64,000 nucleotides of DNA from Rattus norvegicus (taxonomy: Eukaryota; Chordata; Mammalia; Rodentia; Muridae): the NCBI RefSeq assembly GCF_036323735.1, contig NC_086036.1, positions 44,887,550 to 44,951,549 on the forward strand, given 5' to 3'. Numbering within the stretch: position 1 is the stretch's first letter; each line of letters opens with the position of its first letter. The translations under genes were made by a program, and so were the position numbers. The notes beneath the pieces are model-generated. The model searched no databases. It saw only the letters and a program-made list of their open reading frames with translations, and was not told the DNA's origin. Below are positions 37,903 through 48,517 of the stretch, piece after piece.

Positions 37903-38329
37903 TGGGGACTTAATGAACATTACTTCTTTAGTCAAATGGACATCCCCCCCAAACCCCGCTTTCCTGGTGATGAGGCTGAAGTTCAGAAAAGTTTAGTGAC
38001 TTTTGAAACACTAAAGGGGAGTAAGAGAAACAACCCAGCTCTGTCTGCCGGACAGGTGCTGTCCACATCTGCCCCACACATCTGTTACTTCTTACACAGC
38101 TGATTTTCTCAGACAAAGCAGACAGCAAAGTTAACACTTGTGTTGAGACATCTGCACTTCAGGAACTGAGATCCTAAAACACAATTTGTTGATGGCAGAG
38201 ACAGTGTGACTACAGTGTAGCTATACTGCCAGGGATGAGGCTCACCTCCCCCAAAGCCTGGCTGTGGTAGGCCAGGGGGTTGGAAACTGCTTCTAGCCAC
38301 AGTTGTTTCTGAGTAACAGTCAAGGTAGC

Positions 38330-38690
38330 TGCTCCAGCTCTCCTACATGACTTTTTCCTGGTTACTGCAGCAAAGTGACAGAGTGGATGGCTTATAAACA
38401 TTTATTTCTTGAGGCTCTGGTGGCTGAGATGTGAGATCAAGTGCTAGCATCTGTGGTTCTGACACAGCACTTCTCAGTTGAGGCTGTTGACTCCTTGTAT
38501 TGTCACATCACAGGAAGAGAGCAAGAGGGCACTAGGGTTTCTGAAACTCCTAAGAACATCAAGCCTACATCTCGAAAGCACTTTCCTCTGATGACCTAAC
38601 TATGCCCCCAAAAGTCCACCTCATCATGCACTTAGGGTTAGCACTCCAGCCTATGAACCTGCTGCAGTCTACAGTCTGAAATGGGCCATT
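38330..38690 (-). repeat. MLT1-like MaLR LTR, antisense
   Basis: GGTTACTGCAGCAAAGTGAC, GTGGATGGCTTATAAACATT, TATTTCTTGAGGCTCTGGTG, ACTCCTTGTATTGTCACATC, CTGATGACCTAACTATGCCC and CCAAAAGTCCACCTCATCAT follow the antisense order of an MLT1/MST LTR. It is strongly diverged, as expected for an ancient element. Its right end overlaps the right arm of the 117-bp inverted repeat. Confidence 0.6.
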
Positions 38691-38706
38691 CATTCCCATA
38701 CAGTGA
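38590..38706 (-). repeat. Right arm of a 117-bp inverted repeat
   Basis: Reverse complement of 37534-37650 at 116 of 117 positions, with a 939-bp spacer. This arm includes the terminal part of an ancient MLT1-like LTR plus about 30 bp beyond it, so it probably represents the original location. Confidence 0.95.
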
Positions 38707-38727
38707 TCACCCTGTTTCACTTTTCAC

Positions 38728-38848
38728 CTTTTATTTTTTGAGTCAGTGCCTCACTATGTATCCTAGCTGGCCTGGAGCTCAGAGATCCACCTGCCTCTGC
38801 CTCCTGAATCCTGGGATTAAAGTTGTGCATCCCTACACCCAGCTCCCA
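38728..38848 (-). mobile_element. B1 SINE, antisense
   Basis: TTTTTTGAGTCAGTGCCTCA, CTATGTATCCTAGCTGGCCT, CAGAGATCCACCTGCCTCTG, GAATCCTGGGATTAAAGTTG and CATCCCTACACCCAGCTCCC form the antisense B1 pattern. Confidence 0.88.
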
Positions 38849-39024
38849 GATTTTACATTTACCTGGACCCTGCTAGAGTGAGTGAAAGAGTCATGATTTA
38901 TAGTGGGTAGATTATTTTTAATGTGATCCACGACACAGTTTACCAGTCACAGACTTCCAGCAGCAGACACCAGTGTCTCAATGATTGACACAGATATGGA
39001 GGAAAAGACAAGAAAAGATACCAA

Positions 39025-39163
39025 AGCAGCACGGGACCTCAGCAGCATGGGGACTTCAGCAGCACGGGGACCTCAGCAGCACGGGGACCTCAGCAGCACG
39101 GGGACCTCAGCAGCACGGGGACCTCAGCAGCACGGGGACCTCAGCAGCACGGGGACCTCAGCA
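39025..39163 (+). repeat. 17-bp minisatellite, about 8 copies
   Basis: The unit CAGCAGCACGGGGACCT is repeated head to tail. Copies 3-8 (39057-39158) are identical, copy 2 has two changes, and the first, partial copy lacks one G. Because 17 is not a multiple of 3, every frame repeats with a 17-residue period, which explains the RGPQQHGDLSSTGTSAA-like frames in two registers. Confidence 0.97.
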
Positions 39164-39461
39164 AGGATCAGCCCCTTGGACTGGTCTCTTGGAGGATGAT
39201 CTCTAGGCTGCCCACGGGCACCTCCCAGAGCAGAATATGGAAAAGTGAATCTTTGCAAGGAAATAAATTGTCCTTCCCTATCAACAAGTTTGAATCTTGA
39301 CTCTAAATGAATGTTCATTCCAAATATTCAAGTTAACCCAGCATAGCTCATTTCAAAACAGAAGAGTCCTGGATACTAAAATGCCAAAGCCTGGCATGTT
39401 TTAGATTTTGTTTTTTTGGGCAACATGGTACCACTTAGGAGACCAAAACAATAAAATAAAA

Positions 39462-39592
39462 TAAAACATTGGCCTGACATGCCTGCAAAGGAGGCTGAAG
39501 CAGAAGGATTACCATGAGTTTGAAGTCAGTTTCAGCTATGTTGTAAGTTCTAAGCCAACCTGGACTACAAAATGAAATCTTATCTCCTTGAA
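39462..39592 (+). mobile_element. Old B1-related SINE with purine-rich tail
   Basis: GGCCTGACATGCCTGCAAAG, GAGGCTGAAGCAGAAGGATT, GAGTTTGAAGTCAGTTTCAG and AACCTGGACTACAAAATGAA follow the B1 order. The tail passes into the purine tract. Confidence 0.7.
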
Positions 39593-39735
39593 GAAGAAGG
39601 GGAAGGGAAAGGGGAAGGGGAGGGGGAGGAAAAGAAGAAGGGGAGGGGAGAAGGGAAAAGGGGGAACAGGGACAGGGAGAAGGAGGGAGAGGGACAGGGA
39701 GAGGGACAGGGACAGGGAGAGGGAGAAACAAAGAA
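39588..39735. repeat. Purine-rich tract, GGGAAG / GGGACA variants
   Basis: Nearly pure purine for about 148 bp, with GGGGAAGGGAAA and GGGACAGGGAGA variants repeated. Frames through it (Lys/Arg/Gly-rich or Pro/Leu/Ser-rich) are compositional artefacts. Confidence 0.93.
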
Positions 39736-39844
39736 ACAAAAAGAAATGTAAAAGAGAGAAGACAGTTAATTCTTTGCACATTTAAGTTGTGGTGTGGAAA
39801 TGCAATCCCAGGTGTATTTGTGCTAACTAGATTTATGTAAACTT

Positions 39845-40221
39845 AATACAAGCTATAGTCATCTGAGAGAAGGGAACCTCAATTAACAAAATGTCTATAG
39901 ATTTGCTGTAGGCAAAACAATAAGGCTTTTCTTAATCAGTGATTGATGGAGGAGAGCCCTGCCCATTGTAGGTGCTGCTATCCCTGGATTGGTGGTCCTG
40001 GACTCTATAAAAAAGCAGGCCAAGCAGGCTATGTAGAATAAGCCAGTAAGCAGCATCCCTCCATGGCCTCTGCATTAGCTCTTGTCTCCAGGCTCCTGCC
40101 CTGCTTGAGTTCCTGTCCTGACTTCCCCTGATGAAGAGTGATGTGTAAGCCAAACAAACTCTTCCTCTTCAAGTTGTTTTGGTCACGGTGTTTCGTCGCA
40201 GCAAGCGACCTTAAGTAAGAT
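39845..40221 (+). repeat. Rodent dispersed repeat, family A, sense
   Basis: ATAGTCATCTGAGAGAAGGG, AACCTCAATTAACAAAATGT, CAGTGATTGATGGAGGAGAG, GGATTGGTGGTCCTGGACTC, AGCAGCATCCCTCCATGGCC and a polyadenylation-like AAACAAACTCTTCC near the end. The best-preserved sense copy in the window. Confidence 0.8.
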
Positions 40222-41212
40222 GGCTCTCCTTGCTTGTTTTATGCCAAACAGCCTCATTTCCTTCAGACTTCAAGTGAGGCATTTTTTAAATTTCTCAAGA
40301 TATCTTTGCTAACAGGACGAAGAAAAGCAGGCCAGATGATGTGAACTCTTTTTTGTTTCTTTGGATACAAGATTTTCAGGGAGACATTAACAAAATAGAT
40401 TTCAATGTAAGATAAAGAACCTGTAATCCTATTGTAGGAGGGATAGATTTTTATCTAAACAAATAAATTAAGACACTAAGTGAAGAGAGAAAGAGTGTAC
40501 ATCTATGATGAAGTAGGATGAATATGTCGTCTTGAGGTAACCAAGGTTCAAAACATGAATTTTCCTTCTTGAAAAACATGCTTTTTGTAATCTGTTCCCT
40601 TGCTCTGTTCTGTATCCTAATTCCATTACCTACAGCATCTACAGATCAGTGCAGGCAGTGGAGGATTCTGAGACATGGAAAGCCAGAGTACAGGAAGAGT
40701 CAAAATTACAAATCCTGAGAGAATCACCGACCTCAGGAGAGTTAATCTCACATTAAGCCACAGTCCAGGCGCAGCAGCTCTGGTGCAAGGCCAAGTGGAA
40801 GGCAAAAGGTTCTGTCCAAAACAAGCAGAGAAAATGTGGCTTTAGGATGGTCAAGTACACAGAGACAATCGGAGAAGCAAATCTGAGGCAGGTCTGTGCT
40901 CCAAAGAAACCATTGCAGGAATTGGTGGCAACATGAGTGCCCAATAGAGACAGAACTCAAAAAAAAGCATCCAGCTACCCTGGCTATGATGGGGGTTTTC
41001 CATACCCTACTAAATGATGAAAGAAAATAGAAAAGCTCAGGTTTTCCTAGAAGAGAAGCACACTCCCTCACTACTAACACAACAGACTTGCCTAAAATTT
41101 CACCTTAGAATGACTACTTCTTTGCCATGAATATAAGTGATCCTTGAGTGTTCCTTATCAAACTCCTTACATCCTGGAGAAAACTAATATATTGAACTAT
41201 TTAAACATACTG

Positions 41213-41271
41213 ATTGACTGACTCACTGAATGAATGAATGAATGAATGAATGACTGGACTGACTGACTGAT
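41213..41271. repeat. (GACT)n-(GAAT)n compound microsatellite
   Basis: GACTGACT units flank about six GAAT units. Confidence 0.95.
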
Positions 41272-41749
41272 TAGACCTAAACTCCAGAAATTGTATTTAT
41301 TTCTAGTAGAGGCAACAGGTCATAATCCATGCAACAATATAAGAAACTACATCGCTTCCTTTAACAGGCTGACTGCTTCAAAGTCTACAAGAATTCAAAT
41401 TAAAGTTAAAAGCTCACCATTAAGGTTCAGTTGCTAGGAAAAGAATAAGAATAAATGAATGATTTAGAAAAACTTGTGTCGAGTTATGCCTCTCAAACTT
41501 GGTTGCCCTTTGTTACTCTCCTTCTTTCTTCCAGTAGCTGTATTTATTTATAATTTCCATTTATACCTGGGCACATCAGTTGTTAAATATTAAACACTGA
41601 ACTCCAGTTTCACACTGGTAAGTGTACTGAACTTTACTGGTAAAAATGAAAAAAAAGAAAAAAAGACTTAGCACGCATGAAAATTCATATATGACTAGGA
41701 TACGAGTATCTCTCAGCAAAGAGAAAAGAACATTACGGAAAGAAAATGT

Positions 41750-41872
41750 TTTGCTGGTATTAAGACCCTTAATCCTAGCACTAGAGAGGTAGAGGCAGAA
41801 TAACTCAGTATTCATGCCCATGCATAGTGAATTCAACCCATCATGGGATACATGAGAACCTGTCTCAAAGAG
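41750..41872 (+). mobile_element. Old B1-related SINE
   Basis: CCCTTAATCCTAGCACTAGA, GAGGTAGAGGCAGAATAACT and GAGAACCTGTCTCAAAGAGG keep the B1 order. Confidence 0.65.
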
Positions 41873-41879
41873 GGGGCGG

Positions 41880-41998
41880 GGACAGAAAGATGGTTTATCA
41901 GATAAAATCTGACAACCTATGTTCAAACCAGGACCTACGCCTTGTCCTCTGAGTGCCTCACAATGGCCACCATGGTATGAGCAGGCACACAGGCATGT

Positions 41999-42042
<44 letters not shown>
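41880..42042 (+). mobile_element. B2-related SINE ending in (CA)n
   Basis: AAAGATGGTTTATCAGATAA, GTTCAAACCAGGACCTACGC, CACAATGGCCACCATGGTAT and CAGGCATGTGCACACACACA. The tail is a (CA)n run at 41999-42042. Confidence 0.65.
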
Positions 42043-42044
<2 letters not shown>

Positions 42045-42319
42045 GGGGTGGTGGAGAGAAACCAAGAGAGAGAGAGATAGTGAGGGAGACAAGAGAGACA
42101 CAGAGACAATAAATGTAGTAATAAATATTGATTCAAAAACAGTGACAAAAGATCAGGAAATCGCTCACCGGACAAATGTCTATCATAGTCCCCTTACATA
42201 TAAAGCCCAGGGTAGGGTGAGAAAGCACAGGGACCCTCCCCAAACAATTGATGCAATCAGGGTTATTGGGCAAGGTCCTTTCATTCCACCTCACCTCCCA
42301 GAACCTAACCCTACCTTAG

Positions 42320-42720
42320 TTATTCTAAAGAGGAAATTATTCCCTGATACATGATATTTCCCAAACCTGGATATTGAACTGTTAACACCCAAAGCATAAG
42401 GTGATTGCCCTTCTGAGAGATGATTAGGCCATGAGGGAAGAACCTTCATGTATGGGGCTAGCGTTCTCATAAAATCAGCCCCAATGGGCTCTTTTGTCTC
42501 CCCTACAAGTGAGGATGCAGACAGAAGAGGAGCTGGGAAACGAGCCCTCACCAGACAGTGATCCATGTTACCCTTGCCTTGACCTTGGGCTTCCCAGCCT
42601 CCAGTACTGTAACAGATGTATATTGCTTGTAACCATATCAGTTTATGGGATATTATGTTTTAGAGCATCCTTTATGGATTCAGTTAGAGCAGTAAAATCT
42701 GCCGCTGATATAAAAAGGTC
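42320..42720 (+). repeat. MLT1/MST-like MaLR LTR, sense
   Basis: GATGATTAGGCCATGAGGGA, TAGCGTTCTCATAAAATCAG, AGGAGCTGGGAAACGAGCCC, TGGGCTTCCCAGCCTCCAGT and ACTGTAACAGATGTATATTG follow the MaLR sense order. Decayed. Edges are approximate. Confidence 0.65.
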
Positions 42721-43054
42721 ATCCCACCACACCCACTGTGCTGGCGTCAAAGGCACAGCAAACTGGGTGCCTACGCAGTGTCGTCTACTGCGATTTCTAG
42801 GTTAGATATGAGGGAGAGACAGGATGGGGCGTGAACTTTCAACTTAATATATTCCATCTTAACAAACATTCTGCATACACGAAGTGCTATATTCAGAGGA
42901 GATTAAATATGGGTCCATTCACAGAGGTCAGCACAGAAATTTGAAAATTTGTTAAGTATTAAGAATGTCAAATTTTATTGACCCTTCTGTACTGAGTCAA
43001 TAATAAAATAATGATTCCTTCTTAATCATATGCTTCTAAAAGACAGCGTAATTA

Positions 43055-43273
<219 letters not shown>

Positions 43274-44340
43274 ACATTAAGTAAGCTAACATTTAGTTTA
43301 TGTGGTGGACGATGCTAGATGTTGTTAATCCTTTTCTCTTTCCATTACAACTTCATGTTTTTAGGGCTAGAAATTAGCCCACAGCCTTACACATGCTCAT
43401 CAAGTGCTATACTATCGGCATACATTCCCAACCCCTTTCATTATCCTTTTATTTTGAGATGGATTTTCACAAAATTCCTCAGGCTAGCCTTGAAGTTCAT
43501 ATACAATCAAGTCTGCCCAATACCTTTGTGACTTTTTATTCCTTTGATTTTTCATTTGGTATAGTTCTCTCTCTTTCAGTTCAGTACTTGGTTCAGATGG
43601 CCCCTACTCTACCCCCCCCCCCCAGGGAATAGTCAATGGTCTAGGCTTAATTCAGCCAGTGCCTAGAATTCCCCTACATCACAGTTAATGTGCTAGAGCC
43701 ATGTAACACTAAGAAGTTCAAGAGAAATCGCGCAGCATTTACAGGATAAACTGAAGAGGAGGTGAAGAAGAGTGTGGCTGTATGACAGTGGTGCTGTGGG
43801 GGATTCAAAGCAGAGGAAGCAGGAGCTGCGGAGACCAGGAGCCTGGTGGTTCTGCTTGAGCCCCTTAATCAAGCCTCCCTGCTTGCACCTTTTCCTTTCA
43901 ACAGTCATTACATTCTCTGCTCAGGCCAACTCCAGTGGGTCTTCTGTGAATAACCACTGAGATCTCAAACTGTAATGATCTTGATAAGTGTGGTGCGATG
44001 AGATGTGATGTGCAAATGAGCAGTTTATGTAATTATTCATCAGAAATACTTTCATATGCACCTAAAGATGCACTTTTCCTGTCTGTGCTACACTTCAGGA
44101 ATTACATGTTCTTCCTACAGCCAAGACTTCTATAGCTGCAGCCTGGGGCACCCCACACTGTTTCTTCGGGTCCTCTTTGACCCCAACACACAGATTTTTT
44201 TTCCCTCTCTGAATTTGCCCTTTTTTTCTCACTAAAATTCTCCTTGATTTTTTTCTTAAAAATTCCTTGACTTCTTGACTTCTTTTTTTAGCTGAAACCC
44301 ACTGCGTGTATAATATTTTCTTCAGAATAAAAACTTTACC

Positions 44341-44543
44341 GTGGGGCTAGAGAAGTAGCTCAGTGGTAAAGAACATTTGCTGCTCTTGCCGGGGACCAGG
44401 GTTAACTTACTAACAACCCCATCCTCAGCTCACTACCATTAACTCTTTGGACATCTTCATACACTGGGCATATGCTCAGACAGAAACGCACACATACAGA
44501 CCCACACGTAAAAATGAAAATATATCTTTTTAAAAATCCACTG
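44341..44543 (+). mobile_element. B2-family SINE
   Basis: Clear tRNA-like head GGGGCTAGAGAAGTAGCTCA and GTGGTAAAGAACATTTGCTG, a decayed body, a tail with ACACATACAGACCCACACGT, and TCTTTTTAAAAA at the end. Confidence 0.82.
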
Positions 44544-45556
44544 AAAATGACAGTGAGTGAAAACAAATAATTAACAAATTAATTTGTTAGGGATTTTTAG
44601 AGATGAGTCCAAGGGACTACTGACATTATTATACTTGCTGTATATCATACCAAATGAACTATGTGTTACATATATACATGGATCAAATATTAAAGTGATG
44701 ATGGACCCAAGGAAAACTGCCCATGAGTAAAACAATCCAATCTATCTACCAATGTGAATGTAGTATGACAGGTCAAGCTGAAAATGGCCACATTTTAGCT
44801 GTCATCTGCAACACAGTAGCAAAGGTCCCTCTCACTTCCCTTGCCCAGTCAGGGTTGGTTCTTCTCCCTGCACAGCCTTTCTCACACACCCTGAGAAGGA
44901 CAAACCTCAGGGTTTCTTTTTTGAATGAGTATCAAGTACCTGTTGTAGCCAAGAATGTCTCCTGCTTGCGGCGCTGATGTCACCAGTTTCCCCATTCCCC
45001 AGAGGGAGGGACAGTAGGTGAGGAAATGTCATTCAGCGGTTGTAAGAAAGCAAATGTCCGCAATTCATGTGGAGGCCATTGTTCGTGTCTAAGCCAATTA
45101 GCTATTTTCCTTGTGAGGGTCCAGAAGAGTTATGGAGTGGGAAACCCAGGTCCATGCCATCCAGGGAGGGGAAACATGGGGTCTCCCAGAGGACTCTTTG
45201 CTGTAAGCCTCATTTCATTCCCAATGACTTCACGGAGGCCGATTTAAAGGAGGTCATGGGTATTTACCTTTCTTCCCTGTCTGCTTCTATCTGTTTTATG
45301 CGGAGAGAAAACGCCAATGCCTCTGAGCCCACATGCATTCAGTCTGCAGACCTTTTTTATGGTAGGGTAAACTTTAGCCCCATGGGAAATGTCACGGAAA
45401 TAGATTTCTTCTCTCAGCAACACTGGCTTATAGACAACCAGTCCTGACATGTTTTATAGCTGATGCTTTAAAAGAGCAGAACACCAAGGCTTTGATGCCT
45501 TAACATATGACATGTGCATGTGTGCATGCGTGCGTGTGTGCATGAGTGCATAACTC

Positions 45557-45751
45557 AGGCCGGCCTTGATCTCCATATGTAGTTGAGGATGATCTTAAAC
45601 TTCTAATGTTCCTGCCTCTAACTTCTGAGTGCTAGGATTACAAGTATGTATCACCATGCCCAGTTTATGTAGTTCTGGTCATGGAACCCAGAGCTTCATG
45701 CATGTTAGACAAGCAAGCAGTCTACAAACTGAGCCCTGGTGACAGCCCCAG
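45557..45751 (-). mobile_element. B4 SINE (ID-B1 fusion), antisense
   Basis: A B1-like part (CCGGCCTTGATCTCCATATG, TCTGAGTGCTAGGATTACAA, GTATGTATCACCATGCCCAG) is followed by an ID-like part (GAACCCAGAGCTTCATGCAT, GTTAGACAAGCAAGCAGTCT, AACTGAGCCCTGGTGACAGC). This order defines B4 in antisense. Confidence 0.8.
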
Positions 45752-46824
45752 CCTGGTACACTGTTAAATAAGATACAGCCATATCATGCTGTAATGCTGC
45801 TCACATAAAAATTTAAAAAATAAAAACTTCACAGGGAAGAGAAGACCGGACTGGACTTTATAAATATAGTTATTTTACTATTAGAACAACACACAGAGAG
45901 TATAAGTAATCATAAAGAGTGGATGTTCCAAAATCTGTCTATACTTGTCAGTGTTCATATGTTTAAATGTGGCTGATAATTATTACAATATATATTTGTA
46001 ATAAATATTAAGTGCATACTCTATGCTGGCACTGAACTGGGTACTACATATAGAAAAACTGAAGAAGGGATAACCAGCCTTCAAAAAATTTGCCCTTTGC
46101 TGAGGAAAATACAAAAGTGGAAAATATTCTATAAAGTCAATAGCATAGATTTCTTAGGAAAATGGAGCATGCCCATACGTTCAAGTGTGTATGCTACCAA
46201 AATGGGTCACACAACCAACCACCAGGAAGCTTCTTCAGGACCCACATTTGTGGTGCAAGCTCCCTGGAAAACAGCAACAGGGTTTTGTCAGCACACAGCA
46301 AGGATCTTGCTGTGGGGCATTGCTTAAGTTGCCTGACCAACACTAATACAGGACAAAGAATTCTAGCAAATTAGTTCTTGTCTTATAGATCATGGACAGA
46401 TTGTTGGGATGACACAGGCAACTCATTCTGCAGATCTAACTGCCTGTGCTGTCAGTCCTATTTGCACACACAGGAAGATCTGTGAAGGTTAAAAACCAGA
46501 ATTATTTCAATGTAATATGTGTCTGGTGACTTTAAGCTATGATGGCTTCTAAGGCATTGATCTGCACTACAGAAACCCTGTGGGGACGCTTGAGTAACAC
46601 TATACTTATCCTGACCCTTGCCAAAACAACAGGATATTTTCCTGCTGACAAACCTACTTTACCATGTACATATTCAAGTTTTAAGGTATCTTACATTTTT
46701 ATGTGTAAGTATTTTTTTAACTTTGGGCAAATTAACAACAAAATAAAAATATCTACAATTATCTCATATTTTTTAATTATTTCCCCAATATTTAATACTA
46801 AAGGTTGTAAAAGACTAATAGGTA

Positions 46825-46883
46825 TGTGTGTGTGTGTGTGTGGGTGTGTGTGTATGCACGCGCACGCGCGCGCACGCACACCC
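46825..46883. repeat. Alternating (TG)n / (CG,CA)n tract
   Basis: TG units pass into GCACGCGCACGCGCGCGCAC, giving almost 60 bp of alternating purine-pyrimidine, the pattern that favours Z-DNA. Confidence 0.9.
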
Positions 46884-46990
46884 GCCCAAAATAGATGAGA
46901 AGAAAGATATAGTCATACTTTGAGTTTCTACAAAACAAACTCCCATCTTCCTTAAGAGCATATGCTTTTTTTTTTCCTTTTTTTTTTTTT

Positions 46991-48507
46991 TAATTAACTT
47001 GAGTACTTCTTATATACATTTCGAGTGTTATTCACTTTCCCAGTTTCCGGGCAAACATCCCCCTCCCCCCTCCCCTTTCTTATGGGTGTTCCCCTCCCAA
47101 CCCTCCCCCCATTGATGCCCTCCCCCCAACAGTATAGTTCACTGGGGGTTCAGTCTTAGCAGGACCCAGGGCTTCCCCTTCCACTGGTGCTCTTACTAGG
47201 ATATTCATTGCTACCTATGAGGTCAAAGTCCAGGGTCAGTCCATGTATAGTATTTAGGTAGTGGTTTAGTCCCTGGAAGCTCTGGTTGCTTGGCATTGTT
47301 GTACATATGGGGTCTCTAGCCCCTTCAAGCTCTTCCAGTTCTTTCTCTGATTCCTTCAACGGGGGTCCTATTCTCAGTTCAGTGGTTTGCTGCTGGCATT
47401 CGCCTCTGTATTTGCTGTATTCTGGCTGTGTCTCTCAGGAGCGATCTACATCCGGCTCCTGTCGGTCTGCACTTCTTTGCTTCATCCATCTTGTCTAATT
47501 GGGTGGCTGTATATGTATGGGCCACATGTGGGGCAGGCTCTGAATGGGTGTTCCTTCAGTCTCTGTTTTAATCTTTGTCTCTCTATTCCCTGCCAAGGGT
47601 ATTCTTGTTCCCCTTTTAAAGAAGGAGTGAAGCATTCACATTTTGATCATCCGTCTTGAGTTTCATTTGTTCTAGGCATCTAGGGTAATTCAAGCATTTG
47701 GGCTAATAGCCACTTATCAATGAGTGCATACCATGTATGTCTTTCTGTGATTGGGTTAGCTCACTCAGGATGATATTTTCCAGTTCCAACCATTTGCCTA
47801 CGAATTTCATAAAGTCGTTGTTTTTGATAGCTGAGTAATATTCCATTGTGTAGATGTACCACATTTTCTGTATCCATTCCTCTGTTGAAGGGCATCTGGG
47901 TTCTTTCCAGCTTCTGGCTATTATAAATAAGGCTGCAAAGAACATAGTGGAGCACGTGTCTCTTTTATATGTTGAGGCATCATTTGGGTATATGCCCAAG
48001 AGAGGTATAGCTGGATCCTCAGGCAGTTCAATGTCCAATTTTATGAGGAACCTCCAAACTGATTTCCAGAATGGTTGTACCAGTCTGCAACCCCACCAAC
48101 AATGGAGGAGTGTTCCTCTTTCTCCACATCCTCGCCAGCATCTGCTGTCACCTGAGTTTTTGATCTTAGCCATTCTCACTGGTGTGAGGTGAAATCTCAG
48201 GGTTGTTTTGATTTGCATTTCCCTTATGACTAAAGATGTTGAACATTTCTTTAGGTGTTTCTCAGCCATTTGGCATTCCTCAACTGTGAATTCTTTGTTT
48301 AGCTCTGAACCCCATTTTTAATAGGGTTATTTGTCTCCCTGCAGTCTAACTTCTTGAGTTCTTTGTATATTTTGGATATAAGGCCTCTATCTGTTGTAGG
48401 ATTGGTAAAGATCTTTTCCCAATCTGTTGGTTGCCGATTTGTCCTAACCACAGTGTCCTTTGCCTTACAGAAGCTTTGCAGTTTTATGAGATCCCATTTG
48501 TCGATTC
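46991..48507 (-). mobile_element. Rat L1, 5'-truncated, inserted in another L1's tail
   Basis: Minus-strand L1: 3' UTR at 46991-47702 and ORF2 C-terminus from 47703. It is cut off at the codons for RIDKWD. Its 3' side is poly(T) on the plus strand (46966-46990, interrupted by CC). Its 5' end abuts a 10-T run (48508-48517) that is the poly(A) tail of the neighbouring L1. There is no separate unique target-site duplication; a poly(A) target would hide it. Confidence 0.93.
47703..48507 (-). pseudogene. L1 ORF2 C-terminal fragment, frameshifted
   Basis: The C-terminal ORF2 frame is open at 47703-48269 and continues to the Cys-rich region and ISGY-stop. One base is lost in a homopolymer at about 48315-48319 (five T on the plus strand where the neighbouring copy has six), which shifts the upstream part. 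Reverse transcriptase and endonuclease are absent. Confidence 0.9.
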
Positions 48508-48517
48508 TTTTTTTTTT

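Noticed and set aside
38981..39206. Two overlapping 72-73 codon frames with repeating RGPQQHGDLSSTGTSAA-like peptide
   Set aside because: A 17-bp repeat forces a 17-residue period in every frame. There is no start context, family match or flanking coding signal.
39435..39785. Lys/Arg/Gly-rich and Pro/Leu-rich frames
   Set aside because: Compositional artefact of the purine tract and the tail of a B1-related SINE.
45067..45447. 126-codon frame in apparently unique sequence
   Set aside because: No recognisable domain, competing frames on both strands, and no splice or polyadenylation context. Length is within chance for this base composition.
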